Shown piece after piece: positions 7,593 to 15,074 of a DNA stretch of 53,543 nt (positions within the stretch are counted from its first letter, which is position 1; each line of letters begins with the position of its first letter). The position numbers were made by a program, and so were the translations under genes. This DNA is from Vibrio splendidus 12E03. GTDB taxonomy: Bacteria; Pseudomonadota; Gammaproteobacteria; Enterobacterales; Vibrionaceae. The notes beneath the pieces were generated by a model. The model saw nothing but the letters and a program-made list of their open reading frames with translations, had not been told where the DNA came from and made no database searches. Where the stretch lies: positions 1 to 53,543 of the forward strand of contig NZ_AJZD02000085.1 of the NCBI RefSeq assembly GCF_000272105.2. The letters run 5' to 3'.

Positions 7593-7609
7593 CATTAATT
7601 CAATTTATG
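7593..7609. promoter_or_regulatory. family A operator, copy 4 (overlaps LysR stop codon)
   Basis: CATTAATTCAATTTATG overlaps the TAA (7605-7607) of the LysR gene and lies about 90 bp upstream of the outer-membrane protein start at 7503. The same arrangement of operator against the LysR stop recurs in module B at 17638-17658. Confidence 0.6.
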
Positions 7610-8447
7610 AGTGGATTGAAGGCAGTGCGGCTCTAACCGTTTCTCGAACTTTAATGTGCTGCTCATCGCTTGCGTAGCGTCTGTGATACAGCATACGAAA
7701 TGTTATTGGGTTCAGGTCCAGTGGGATAGCGTGAACTTTAAGACCAAGCTGTGGCGCAAGAAGCTTCGCAAGAGAACGAGTTGATGATGCCACGTAATCA
7801 GTGGTACTGGCCAACATGAGCATTGATGAGATGGAACTAGTCTCAATACTTACTTTTCTCGGTTTAATGGGTTTGTCCGATAAGAAATCTATTGTGTTCA
7901 TTTCCGAACGCCTAAGCTTAAGTGCGATATGTTGCTCTTCAAAATACTGATCGTAAGTCATTTCAGTGTCTATTCTTGGATGATTCGAACGCGTTAAGCA
8001 GACCGCCTCATCGTCAAAAAGCACCTCTTCTATCAGTGAATGGCGTTTACTCGAAATAACATCAATCACCAAATCAACTTTCTGTGCGATGAGTGCATCA
8101 AAGAGTTTATCCTCATCCAACGGAGCTTCAATAAAGCGCACGCCGTCGATGTGTGCGCAAAACGGTAATAGACTTTCTGTACAATATACATTCAGCTCGT
8201 CGTTGTGCTCTGCCACGCTGCTAATGACATTAATCGGGTATTCGATTCTATGTGCTAATGAAACGGCAGCCCCTGTCGGTGCTATCCCTCGACCTTCTCT
8301 GACGAAGAGCGATTTACCCACGACTGCTTCGAGTCGTTTGATCGCCGAACTGACTGCTGGTTGAGTTAGGTCTAGTTCTTCAGAGGCTAACGTTATTGAC
8401 CGGTGCTTATATACTGCTAAGAATGTCGTGAATAGATTTAAGTCCAA
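7605..8447 (-). CDS. LysR-type transcriptional regulator (module A)
   Basis: This 280-residue protein has an N-terminal winged helix-turn-helix (residues 1-60: SEELDLTQPAVSSAIKRLEA, VGKSLFVREGRG). A periplasmic-binding-like effector domain follows from about residue 90. It is paralogous to the module B regulator at 17660-18505: both have the TQPAVS recognition region and both end with an RYxxxxxHIKVRETxRA block. The start appears to be TTG at 8447, preceded by TAGGAACC. It is transcribed toward the outer-membrane protein gene. It probably controls the four family A sites in the module, although no binding data are visible in sequence. Confidence 0.88.
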   Translation of the reverse strand: MDLNLFTTFLAVYKHRSITLASEELDLTQPAVSSAIKRLEAVVGKSLFVREGRGIAPTGAAVSLAHRIEYPINVISSVAEHNDELNVYCTESLLPFCAHIDGVRFIEAPLDEDKLFDALIAQKVDLVIDVISSKRHSLIEEVLFDDEAVCLTRSNHPRIDTEMTYDQYFEEQHIALKLRRSEMNTIDFLSDKPIKPRKVSIETSSISSMLMLASTTDYVASSTRSLAKLLAPQLGLKVHAIPLDLNPITFRMLYHRRYASDEQHIKVRETVRAALPSIHS

Positions 8448-9059
8448 AAAAGGTTCCTACTACGCAATTTACGGTAGTTATAAGTGTATCAAAACAGACG
8501 TTTATTGTGTTGTGTTCTATCTCATGATTTGTGAGCAGTAATTGGCAGATTAGATATCAATTTTAATGTTCGAAAATCTACACCATTTGGACGACTAAGT
8601 GTGTTGTAGAGTGTATAGGGGATGAGCAAATTTGGTCACATAGCTAGCGTTTTGTCATAAGGAAAAATAAGTCAAACTCTAAACTTAATGCATTTCCGAA
8701 AAACCGACGTAAAACATAATGGGGCAAAAACAAGCTAGCAAAACAACACCAACCCACCCCGCTTTCATAATTAAAACGTTTAATAATTTGAGCCATGATT
8801 TATTGCACTTAAACGTGGCCACGAACCATTTGACGAAAAATTCAATGCCTCCTCGGTGACTCTAAGCTCCCACCACCAACTGTATTCTCCCCAACACTGA
8901 TCTATTCCCCTCTTTTCGAAGTACAAGTTATTAATAATTCGATATAAATCGCTCTAATGTTTGAAATTGTTGTCTACAGTTTTATAGAGCTTGTCGCTTC
9001 GGTAATTGCCACAAGCAACGACACCTTTTGATGGTAAGTTTTGGTTATAAGGAAAGGAA
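8448..9059. other. intergenic region, divergent promoters
   Basis: This 612-bp AT-rich gap lies between the minus-strand LysR gene and the plus-strand ABC operon. I see no open frame of interest, RNA gene or clear operator. AAGGAAAGGAA just before 9060 is a strong ribosome binding site for the ATPase gene. Confidence 0.6.
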
Positions 9060-9782
9060 ATGGAAAGCCCAATTGTCACACTCACACATGCCAGCAAAAG
9101 CTTTGTTGATGGCAAAGATACCCATCACGTATTGGAAGGTGTCGACTTCGCTTTGGCGACAGGGGCAAGCGTGGCTTTGACAGGGGCGAGTGGCAGTGGA
9201 AAGAGTACTCTGCTGAACATCATTGCGGGGTTTGAACCTCTTTCCGGTGGCGAACTATCTGGTGGAGAATTGTGGCTCGATGGCGAGAACACATTCGATT
9301 GGAAAGATCCACAATGGAGCCGCTTCCGCCATCAAAAACTGGGCGTTATCTTCCAGCAGTTCAACTTGTTAACACCACTCAACGTAAAACAAAACATCGC
9401 CTTTCCGTTGCATTTGAACCAACAAAAATGGGGCGACTGGTGTGATTATTTAGTTGATGCATTGGGCATCAGTGAACTACTCGAAAGACACGTATCCGCA
9501 CTCTCTGGCGGTCAGCAACAACGAGTCGCTATTGCGCGTGCGCTAGCCCATAAACCCAAACTATTGCTTGCCGACGAGCCCACTGGCAACCTTGACCACA
9601 AAGCAGGGTTAGAGGTTATGAAGCTGCTGAGTGAAATCACTACACAAGGCAACACTGCCGTGCTTTTGGTTACGCACAGCTCGGAATGTGCCAGCTTTAT
9701 GCAGACAAAATTGATGTTAGATGATGGTTGTTTAAAGAACGTAGATCGAACCCAAGCCAAAGAGCAGCAACGTTGTGAGTAA
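9060..9782 (+). CDS. ABC transporter ATPase, LolD/MacB/AttE-type
   Basis: This 240-residue ATPase shows Walker A GASGSGKST at about residue 41, Q-loop FQQFNLLTPL, signature [15 protein letters not shown], Walker B LLLADEPTGNLD, and an H-loop in LLVTHSSE. The Asp-Glu-Pro-Thr-Gly-Asn-Leu motif is typical of ATPases that partner FtsX-type permeases (LolD, MacB). It overlaps the permease start by about 8 nt and is followed by a CrtC/AttH-like lipoprotein, giving the gene order of the AttEFGH system. It powers the permease at the inner face of the membrane. The cargo is unknown; a lipid or lipoprotein-related role is inferred from the family. Confidence 0.88.
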   Translation: MESPIVTLTHASKSFVDGKDTHHVLEGVDFALATGASVALTGASGSGKSTLLNIIAGFEPLSGGELSGGELWLDGENTFDWKDPQWSRFRHQKLGVIFQQFNLLTPLNVKQNIAFPLHLNQQKWGDWCDYLVDALGISELLERHVSALSGGQQQRVAIARALAHKPKLLLADEPTGNLDHKAGLEVMKLLSEITTQGNTAVLLVTHSSECASFMQTKLMLDDGCLKNVDRTQAKEQQRCE

Positions 9783-12321
9783 TCCAATGAAGCAAACTGG
9801 CTTCGCACAGAGCCAGATCACCCATACTAAACTGACGTTGAATCTATTCTCGGCGCACTATAGTCAATCACCATTGCAAGCCGCAGCGATTCTGATCGGC
9901 ATTGTGCTAGCGGTCACCTTGTTTGTCGCAGTGCAAGCCATCAACCTCAATGCCAAGCGCAGTTATGCAGAATCGACCGAGCAACTTAGCGCCCAAGCAC
10001 AAAACCTTATCATTCCACCAGCAGGGCAAAACTATTTGCCAGAATCGCTCTACTTCAACTTAAGACAAAGTGGGTTAAGCGCAGCGCTACCCGTTATAGA
10101 AGGGCGAGTAAGAGACGAACAAGGTCGACGTTGGTCAGTTCAAGGCAGTGAGTTGATCGCCGCCCTCACTTCAAGAACTCGTCACTCTCGCGTCGACGAT
10201 AAAAGCAATACTCAGACCAAAGAGCCAAACATTTCCCTGTTCGACAATGCCTTACCTTTACCGCAACTCTTGGCGGGTGAACACATTGTGATGATGAGCC
10301 AGTCACAGCACCAGAACTTGGGAGAAGTAGACACACTCAGTTTGGATGAAGTACTCACCCAAGTGGTAGTGCTGCCCGATGAATGGCAACTGGGCAGCAG
10401 AATGTTGATGGATATTGGATTCGCTCAGCAACTGCTTAACAAGCAAGGACAACTGAGCTATATCGCTATTTTTGACACTAAGAGCGACACTAAGAGTAAT
10501 ACTCAGGATAAATGGCAGAGCCTCATAGGCGAGCGAGGGCAATGGATTTCCAACAACCAAAGCACGGATCTCGGTTCAATTACCGATAGCTTTCACCTCA
10601 ATCTCACCGCCATGAGTTTGTTGGCGTTTTTGGTTGGCCTATTCATCGCTTACAACGGTGTGAAGTACAGTTTGCTGAAACGTAATCGGTTATTGGTGCA
10701 AATTCAACAAGCTGGAATTTCGCCAAGCATCGTGTTTTCAGCTCTGTTAGTCGAGCTGACTGTTTTAGTCACACTGGGCGCGTCGCTTGGTTTCATTCTC
10801 GGCATTCAACTCAGCCATTGGCTACATCCAACCGTCGCGATAACGCTTGAGCAACTTTATGGTGCAACACTGCTTCCCGGCACATGGCAGTGGCAATGGT
10901 TGGTACAAGCTTTATTACTTACGTTAGCGGCTACGTTAGTTGCATGTTGGCAACACTTTAAGCAGCGAGTGCGACAACCCCTCTCTTCCCATGGCGGTTT
11001 CTATCAAGCGCCGGAAGCGTCTAACGAAAATCAGCTGTTTGTTATCGGGTCAGTATTAACCATTCTCGCGTTAGCCGGGTTATGGTTGAGCGAACACCAT
11101 CGCTTCACCATGGCATGGCTCGGTGTGTTAGTGGTGTCGATTCCCTTGTATCTCCCCAAAACGCTCAGCGTGCTAGCGAACTGGAGCGAAAAACGTACCC
11201 AATCGGGGTTAATACAATATCTGTTCGCTGAGCTGCGTGAACTTATCTCCCCGCTCTCCCTTGCCATGATGGCGTTGCTTCTCGCCGTCACCGCCAATAT
11301 CGGGATGAATACCTTAGTCGGTAGCTTTGAATCCACGTTAAAACAATGGCTTGAACAGCGCTTACACGCCGATATTTATGTTAGCCCTGCCCAAGCTGAA
11401 ATCGCGAATGTGGAACGTGCGTTAGAGCAGTTTGAAAATGTTGAAACCGTTTATAAGCAATATTATGTCGACGATAACTTGCAGGGCTTACCGACTTTGC
11501 TCGGCACTAAAGACAAAGACACACTTGAGCAAACCATGGTGTTCCAATCCCGCGTTGATGACTTCTGGCAGCGCTTTTACCAAGGTGAGGTGGTGGCGAT
11601 CAGCGAACCGACTGCTGTGAAGCTAGGCTTGTCCCTAGAAAGCCGACTCAAGCTCGATGCGCTCCAAGACAAAACACTCATCGTCGGGGCGATTTTCCAC
11701 GATTACGGCTCACCGAATGGTGAAGTGTTGCTTGCACCTGATTTATGGCTCGAAAGCGGATTTACTGACTTACCCACCAGCTTGGGAATCAAAGTATCTG
11801 GCGATCCACAAGTGGTTTATGAACAGCTACGCCAACAACTCAATCTGCACCCAAGTCAGCTTTACGATCAAGCACAGATCAAATCGATCGCTTTAGATAT
11901 CTTCTCACAAACCTTTGCCATCACCCGAGCGCTTAATGGCGTCACCTTAATGGTGGCGGTGATTGGGTTGTTTTGCGCCTGTTTCATGTTGCTCGACGCA
12001 CGTAAAGCCTCTATTGCAAGGTTGTATGCGCTCGGTGTTAGTCAGAGAAAATTGATGGTGATGGTAGTCGCGCAAATCGTTGTTCTGGTCACCTTCACTC
12101 TGGTTATCGCCTTACCACTCGGCGCTATGGTCGGTTATGTGTTGACGGACATCGTTACCCTGCGCGCCTTTGGTTGGAGCTTAAATTACGTATGGAATTG
12201 GAGTGATGCACTCAGCATCGCAGCCATCACCATTTTAGTTGCTGTGTTTGCGACCTTGATTCCACTGTGGCGTTTGGTCAGCAAACCCGTGGTATCCAGT
12301 TTACAGAGCGAGGTGTTGTGA
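9775..12321 (+). CDS. ABC transporter permease with two FtsX domains (AttF/AttG-like)
   Basis: This 848-residue protein has an N-terminal membrane segment at about residues 38-58 and a large periplasmic domain. Three FtsX-type segments lie at about 275-385, with more segments near 430-455 and 495-520. A second periplasmic domain follows, and three final segments lie at about 725-835 (ALNGVTLMVAVIGLFCACF...). Two FtsX halves in one chain mean it can work as a single subunit or homodimer with the ATPase upstream. The frame begins with GTG at 9775 inside the ATPase 3' end; the ATG at 9787 is an alternative. The stop overlaps the next start (TGATG). Many AttEFGH systems are annotated with separate AttF and AttG components. 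Confidence 0.85.
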   Translation: MSNPMKQTGFAQSQITHTKLTLNLFSAHYSQSPLQAAAILIGIVLAVTLFVAVQAINLNAKRSYAESTEQLSAQAQNLIIPPAGQNYLPESLYFNLRQSGLSAALPVIEGRVRDEQGRRWSVQGSELIAALTSRTRHSRVDDKSNTQTKEPNISLFDNALPLPQLLAGEHIVMMSQSQHQNLGEVDTLSLDEVLTQVVVLPDEWQLGSRMLMDIGFAQQLLNKQGQLSYIAIFDTKSDTKSNTQDKWQSLIGERGQWISNNQSTDLGSITDSFHLNLTAMSLLAFLVGLFIAYNGVKYSLLKRNRLLVQIQQAGISPSIVFSALLVELTVLVTLGASLGFILGIQLSHWLHPTVAITLEQLYGATLLPGTWQWQWLVQALLLTLAATLVACWQHFKQRVRQPLSSHGGFYQAPEASNENQLFVIGSVLTILALAGLWLSEHHRFTMAWLGVLVVSIPLYLPKTLSVLANWSEKRTQSGLIQYLFAELRELISPLSLAMMALLLAVTANIGMNTLVGSFESTLKQWLEQRLHADIYVSPAQAEIANVERALEQFENVETVYKQYYVDDNLQGLPTLLGTKDKDTLEQTMVFQSRVDDFWQRFYQGEVVAISEPTAVKLGLSLESRLKLDALQDKTLIVGAIFHDYGSPNGEVLLAPDLWLESGFTDLPTSLGIKVSGDPQVVYEQLRQQLNLHPSQLYDQAQIKSIALDIFSQTFAITRALNGVTLMVAVIGLFCACFMLLDARKASIARLYALGVSQRKLMVMVVAQIVVLVTFTLVIALPLGAMVGYVLTDIVTLRAFGWSLNYVWNWSDALSIAAITILVAVFATLIPLWRLVSKPVVSSLQSEVL

Positions 12322-13454
12322 TGAATCGACCAATAAAAGTTTTCGTTCTCACAATTGGCATCTTGCTCCTTTTAGGATGCGAGGAGTCCACTCAACCGTC
12401 AGCTCAAAATATGGGTTCGTTACTCAGTACTGGAACACAAACCGAGAATGAAACACAAAAAGAGGCTGAGCAATTCACCCCGGTAGTAAAAGGCCTGGAG
12501 ATCACCTTCCCTGCCGACCATAAAGCACACCCTGATTTTCGTCATGAATGGTGGTACTTAACCGCCAACCTCATTGATGAAGACGGCAATGCGCTAGGCG
12601 TACAATGGACACAATTCCGCTTCGCGGCTGCCCCAAAGGACAGTTCGAATAGCGCTAAGCAAACGACGTGGCAAAGTCAGCAAATCTACATGGCACACAG
12701 CGCCGTAACCACGAAAGACAAACACTACGCCGATGAAAAATGGTCACGCGACCAAGCTGAACTCGCAGGTGTAAGCGCTTCCCCATTTCGTGTCTATCTT
12801 GATGACTGGCAATGGACATCGTCAAGTGATGATCTGTTCCCCGCAACCTTGAACGCTAATTCCGGTCAGTTTGGCTACTCGCTTAAGTTAACCAACAACA
12901 CGCCATATCAAAAGCAAGGCGAGCAAGGCTACAGCACCAAAAGTGGCGATGGCAAAGTAGCTTCCTATTACTACAGCCAACCATTCATCGATGTATCAGG
13001 CGAAGTAACCATTGATGGCACAACACATCAAGTGTCTGGCAAAGGTTGGATAGACAGAGAGTGGAGCTCGCAGTTCTTACTCGACTCACAACAAGGCTGG
13101 GATTGGTTTGCGCTAAGGCTGAGTGATGAAACCAGTTTGGTGGTATTTCAGCTTCGAAACTCAACATCAGGCAAAGGCAGTTATGCCCACGCAAAGTTGA
13201 TGAAGCAAGATGGTTCCGGCATCGCGATTAAGCAACAAGACATCAACTTAACCGCCATCAAGCAAACGGAAATCGATGGAAGTAACTACCCAACAAAATG
13301 GCAAGTTTCAATTCCAACTCAACAAATCGAACTGACCGTTTCAGCTCTCAATCCAAATGCCAAAATGCCGCTGTCAGTTCCCTATTGGGAAGGCCCGGTC
13401 TTAATTGAAGGTACTCACTCTGGTACAGGCTACATGGAGTTGACGGGGTATTAA
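12321..13454 (+). CDS. AttH/CrtC-like lipocalin-fold lipoprotein
   Basis: This 377-residue protein has a lipoprotein signal peptide (MNRPIKVFVLTIGILLLLGC; the Cys follows LLLG). The diagnostic segment HPDFRHEWWYLTANL near residue 75 and GKGWIDREWSSQF near 255 match the CrtC/AttH family. That family is related to carotenoid 1,2-hydratase, with two lipocalin-like barrels, and usually accompanies FtsX-type ABC systems. The ATG at 12321 overlaps the permease TGA by one base, so the three genes form one operon. It is probably anchored in the outer or inner membrane and handles the transported hydrophobic ligand (inference). It is full length. Confidence 0.82.
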   Translation: MNRPIKVFVLTIGILLLLGCEESTQPSAQNMGSLLSTGTQTENETQKEAEQFTPVVKGLEITFPADHKAHPDFRHEWWYLTANLIDEDGNALGVQWTQFRFAAAPKDSSNSAKQTTWQSQQIYMAHSAVTTKDKHYADEKWSRDQAELAGVSASPFRVYLDDWQWTSSSDDLFPATLNANSGQFGYSLKLTNNTPYQKQGEQGYSTKSGDGKVASYYYSQPFIDVSGEVTIDGTTHQVSGKGWIDREWSSQFLLDSQQGWDWFALRLSDETSLVVFQLRNSTSGKGSYAHAKLMKQDGSGIAIKQQDINLTAIKQTEIDGSNYPTKWQVSIPTQQIELTVSALNPNAKMPLSVPYWEGPVLIEGTHSGTGYMELTGY

Positions 13455-13456
13455 TC

Positions 13457-13496
13457 AAAAAAGCAGCGTAAAGAGCTATCCACCTTTATGCTGCTT
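13457..13496. terminator. bidirectional terminator between converging operons
   Basis: A 13-bp stem, AAGCAGCGTAAAG / CTTTATGCTGCTT with one G-U pair, has a 10-nt loop. It lies directly after the AttH-like stop. The A-run on its left gives a T6 tail on the minus strand, so it also terminates the module B HlyD transcript that ends at 13531. Confidence 0.75.
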
Positions 13497-13530
13497 CATC
13501 ACTCTATTCAAAGTTAACAAATGAAAGAGA

Positions 13531-14562
13531 TTAAATCGCCAATAGATACGATTTAACAGACGCAAGACGTAAAGTTGCCCCACCAATGATGTCTATAAAA
13601 CCGAGTATAGGGTAAGGCTTAGACGCACTGATCCATGCTGAGCCTGTCGCGCCAATCGGTATTTTTTTCATCGTTTCTTCATCAATTTCTAAAATAACGG
13701 TTCGACCAATTGCTGGAGAGCCCCTTTGAATGTGTGCCGAAACTCGCTGCTCTTGTGGTAGTAAATTTCCTTGAGCCTCACCGGTTGCTTTTACTTTGCT
13801 GTGAACTCGAGAGCGGAAAATTTGCCCCGGAAATGTATCAATAAAGAACTCACTAAACTGACCTTTTTCGATATTGGCAAACGCTTGATCAGGGATACGC
13901 ATTTCGACAAACTTCTTCGATGTATCCCACACATGCAGGGAACCAACTCGAGATCCATCCGCAATAAAAACATGAGTGATCATGCCATCAAACGGAGCTC
14001 GAACCGTAAGGCGGTCAAGGTCAAACATCAAGCTTTGTTTCTTAGCGAGCAAACCATCTTTCTTGGCATGCAACACGTTCAACTCAGCCATAAAAAACTC
14101 AACGTTGTCTTGAGTTTCTTCTAACTCTTTAAGGCTAACATGTTGCTCTAAGTTCTGGTTACGCGATAGGTTTCGCTTAGCTTGGGCCACTTTCACTTCT
14201 TGAGCTTCAATGGTTCTATCAATTTCAATCAGACCAGAATCAACCTCAGAAATCGACGCAGAGATCAGATCATCTTTGAGAGTGTAAAGTACTTCGCCTT
14301 TTTTCACATCGCTATTATGATCAACGTATATTTTGTCGATGTGTTGACCAAGCGTTGGAGACATCACAGCATGGGGGGCTTTGACAGTGGTTGAATTGGT
14401 CAAATCAATCGGCGAATAGAAGCGATGGCCGACAAATAAACTCACCAGTAACAGCAAGCCAATCACAACAGACACAAAGTAATTCTTAGGGGTTCGTTTG
14501 AGTACATTAAATTTGAATAACAACCAAACCACTAATATGTAGGGGAGCATGATCTCTTTCAT
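13531..14562 (-). CDS. HlyD-family membrane fusion protein (module B)
   Basis: This 343-residue paralogue of the module A adaptor has an N-terminal anchor (about residues 27-47) and a lipoyl half beginning KAPHAVMSPTLGQ. A coiled coil spans about 95-180, the second half is VRAPFDGMITHVFIADGSRV, and the C-terminus contains FIDIIGGATLRL. The coiled coil has diverged strongly from the module A protein, while both ends and the barrel are conserved. The ATG overlaps the DUF3302 stop by 4 nt (ATGA). No dedicated exporter is nearby. A fragment of a third homologue, closer to this copy, survives at 21299-21495. Confidence 0.88.
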   Translation of the reverse strand: MKEIMLPYILVVWLLFKFNVLKRTPKNYFVSVVIGLLLLVSLFVGHRFYSPIDLTNSTTVKAPHAVMSPTLGQHIDKIYVDHNSDVKKGEVLYTLKDDLISASISEVDSGLIEIDRTIEAQEVKVAQAKRNLSRNQNLEQHVSLKELEETQDNVEFFMAELNVLHAKKDGLLAKKQSLMFDLDRLTVRAPFDGMITHVFIADGSRVGSLHVWDTSKKFVEMRIPDQAFANIEKGQFSEFFIDTFPGQIFRSRVHSKVKATGEAQGNLLPQEQRVSAHIQRGSPAIGRTVILEIDEETMKKIPIGATGSAWISASKPYPILGFIDIIGGATLRLASVKSYLLAI

Positions 14563-14870
14563 TGCGAAGCGCCTCTAATCCACTGTTGTAATTTATCCCA
14601 GTCTGTCACAATCGCGAGCACCGCAATAATCCAGAGCGGTTTGTAAAACATGCCCAATATGCACAGCCAAAAAATCAACTTGGCCTGAGCCAAACCACGC
14701 TCTTTAGCAAGGTGTTTGGGAATAGAATGGACATACCATAGCTTGCTCAATGTCCATACAAGGATGCCCAACGTGACTGCCACAATGAACCACATGAACA
14801 ATGTCGATTCTAGAATGTTGTAGACCGAAGGATACGCATCGTAAACTAAGGTAGTTGGATGAATCTTCAT
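14559..14870 (-). CDS. DUF3302-like inner-membrane protein (module B)
   Basis: This 103-residue protein has two to three hydrophobic segments (STLFMWFIVAVTLGILVWTL; LIFWLCILGMFYKPLWIIAVL). Between them is YVHSIPKHLAKERGLAQAKL, which matches the loop of YiaW/YibI. It is the short counterpart of the protein at 1239-1694 and is likewise coupled by overlap to an HlyD gene. The TTAGGAAA ahead of the ATG is a good ribosome binding site. A terminator separates it from the sulfatase, so it needs its own promoter, probably in 14871-15019 beside a tandem repeat. Confidence 0.75.
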   Translation of the reverse strand: MKIHPTTLVYDAYPSVYNILESTLFMWFIVAVTLGILVWTLSKLWYVHSIPKHLAKERGLAQAKLIFWLCILGMFYKPLWIIAVLAIVTDWDKLQQWIRGASQ

Positions 14871-14942
14871 ACGATTTCCTAAATTATCATCCCGTCTCTA
14901 AGGCAAAGCCATTGGGCCTATTCCAATCACTTAAGCACTTAT

Positions 14943-14990
14943 GCACCTATATATTTATGCACTTATATATTTACGCACTTATATATTTAC
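14943..14990. repeat. 16-bp tandem repeat, three units
   Basis: Three consecutive units of the form GCACTTATATATTTAC (first unit GCACCTATATATTTAT) are followed by a partial fourth starting at 14991. The repeat lies upstream of the DUF3302-HlyD operon and downstream of the sulfatase terminator. The unit is about 1.5 helical turns, and the tract may be part of the promoter region. It does not match the family B operator. Confidence 0.75.
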
Positions 14991-15019
14991 GCACTTAAGT
15001 ACTGAGCCCGGAATGAACG

Positions 15020-15067
15020 AAAAAAGCCGCCTATCAATACCCATTGTCATCGGTATCAATAGACGGC
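15020..15067 (-). terminator. sulfatase terminator
   Basis: On the minus strand, 7 nt after the sulfatase stop, GCCGTCTATTGATACC pairs imperfectly with GGTATTGATAGGCGGC around a short loop. A TTTTTT tail follows (15020-15025 on the plus strand as AAAAAA). Confidence 0.8.
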
Positions 15068-15074
15068 ATACACT

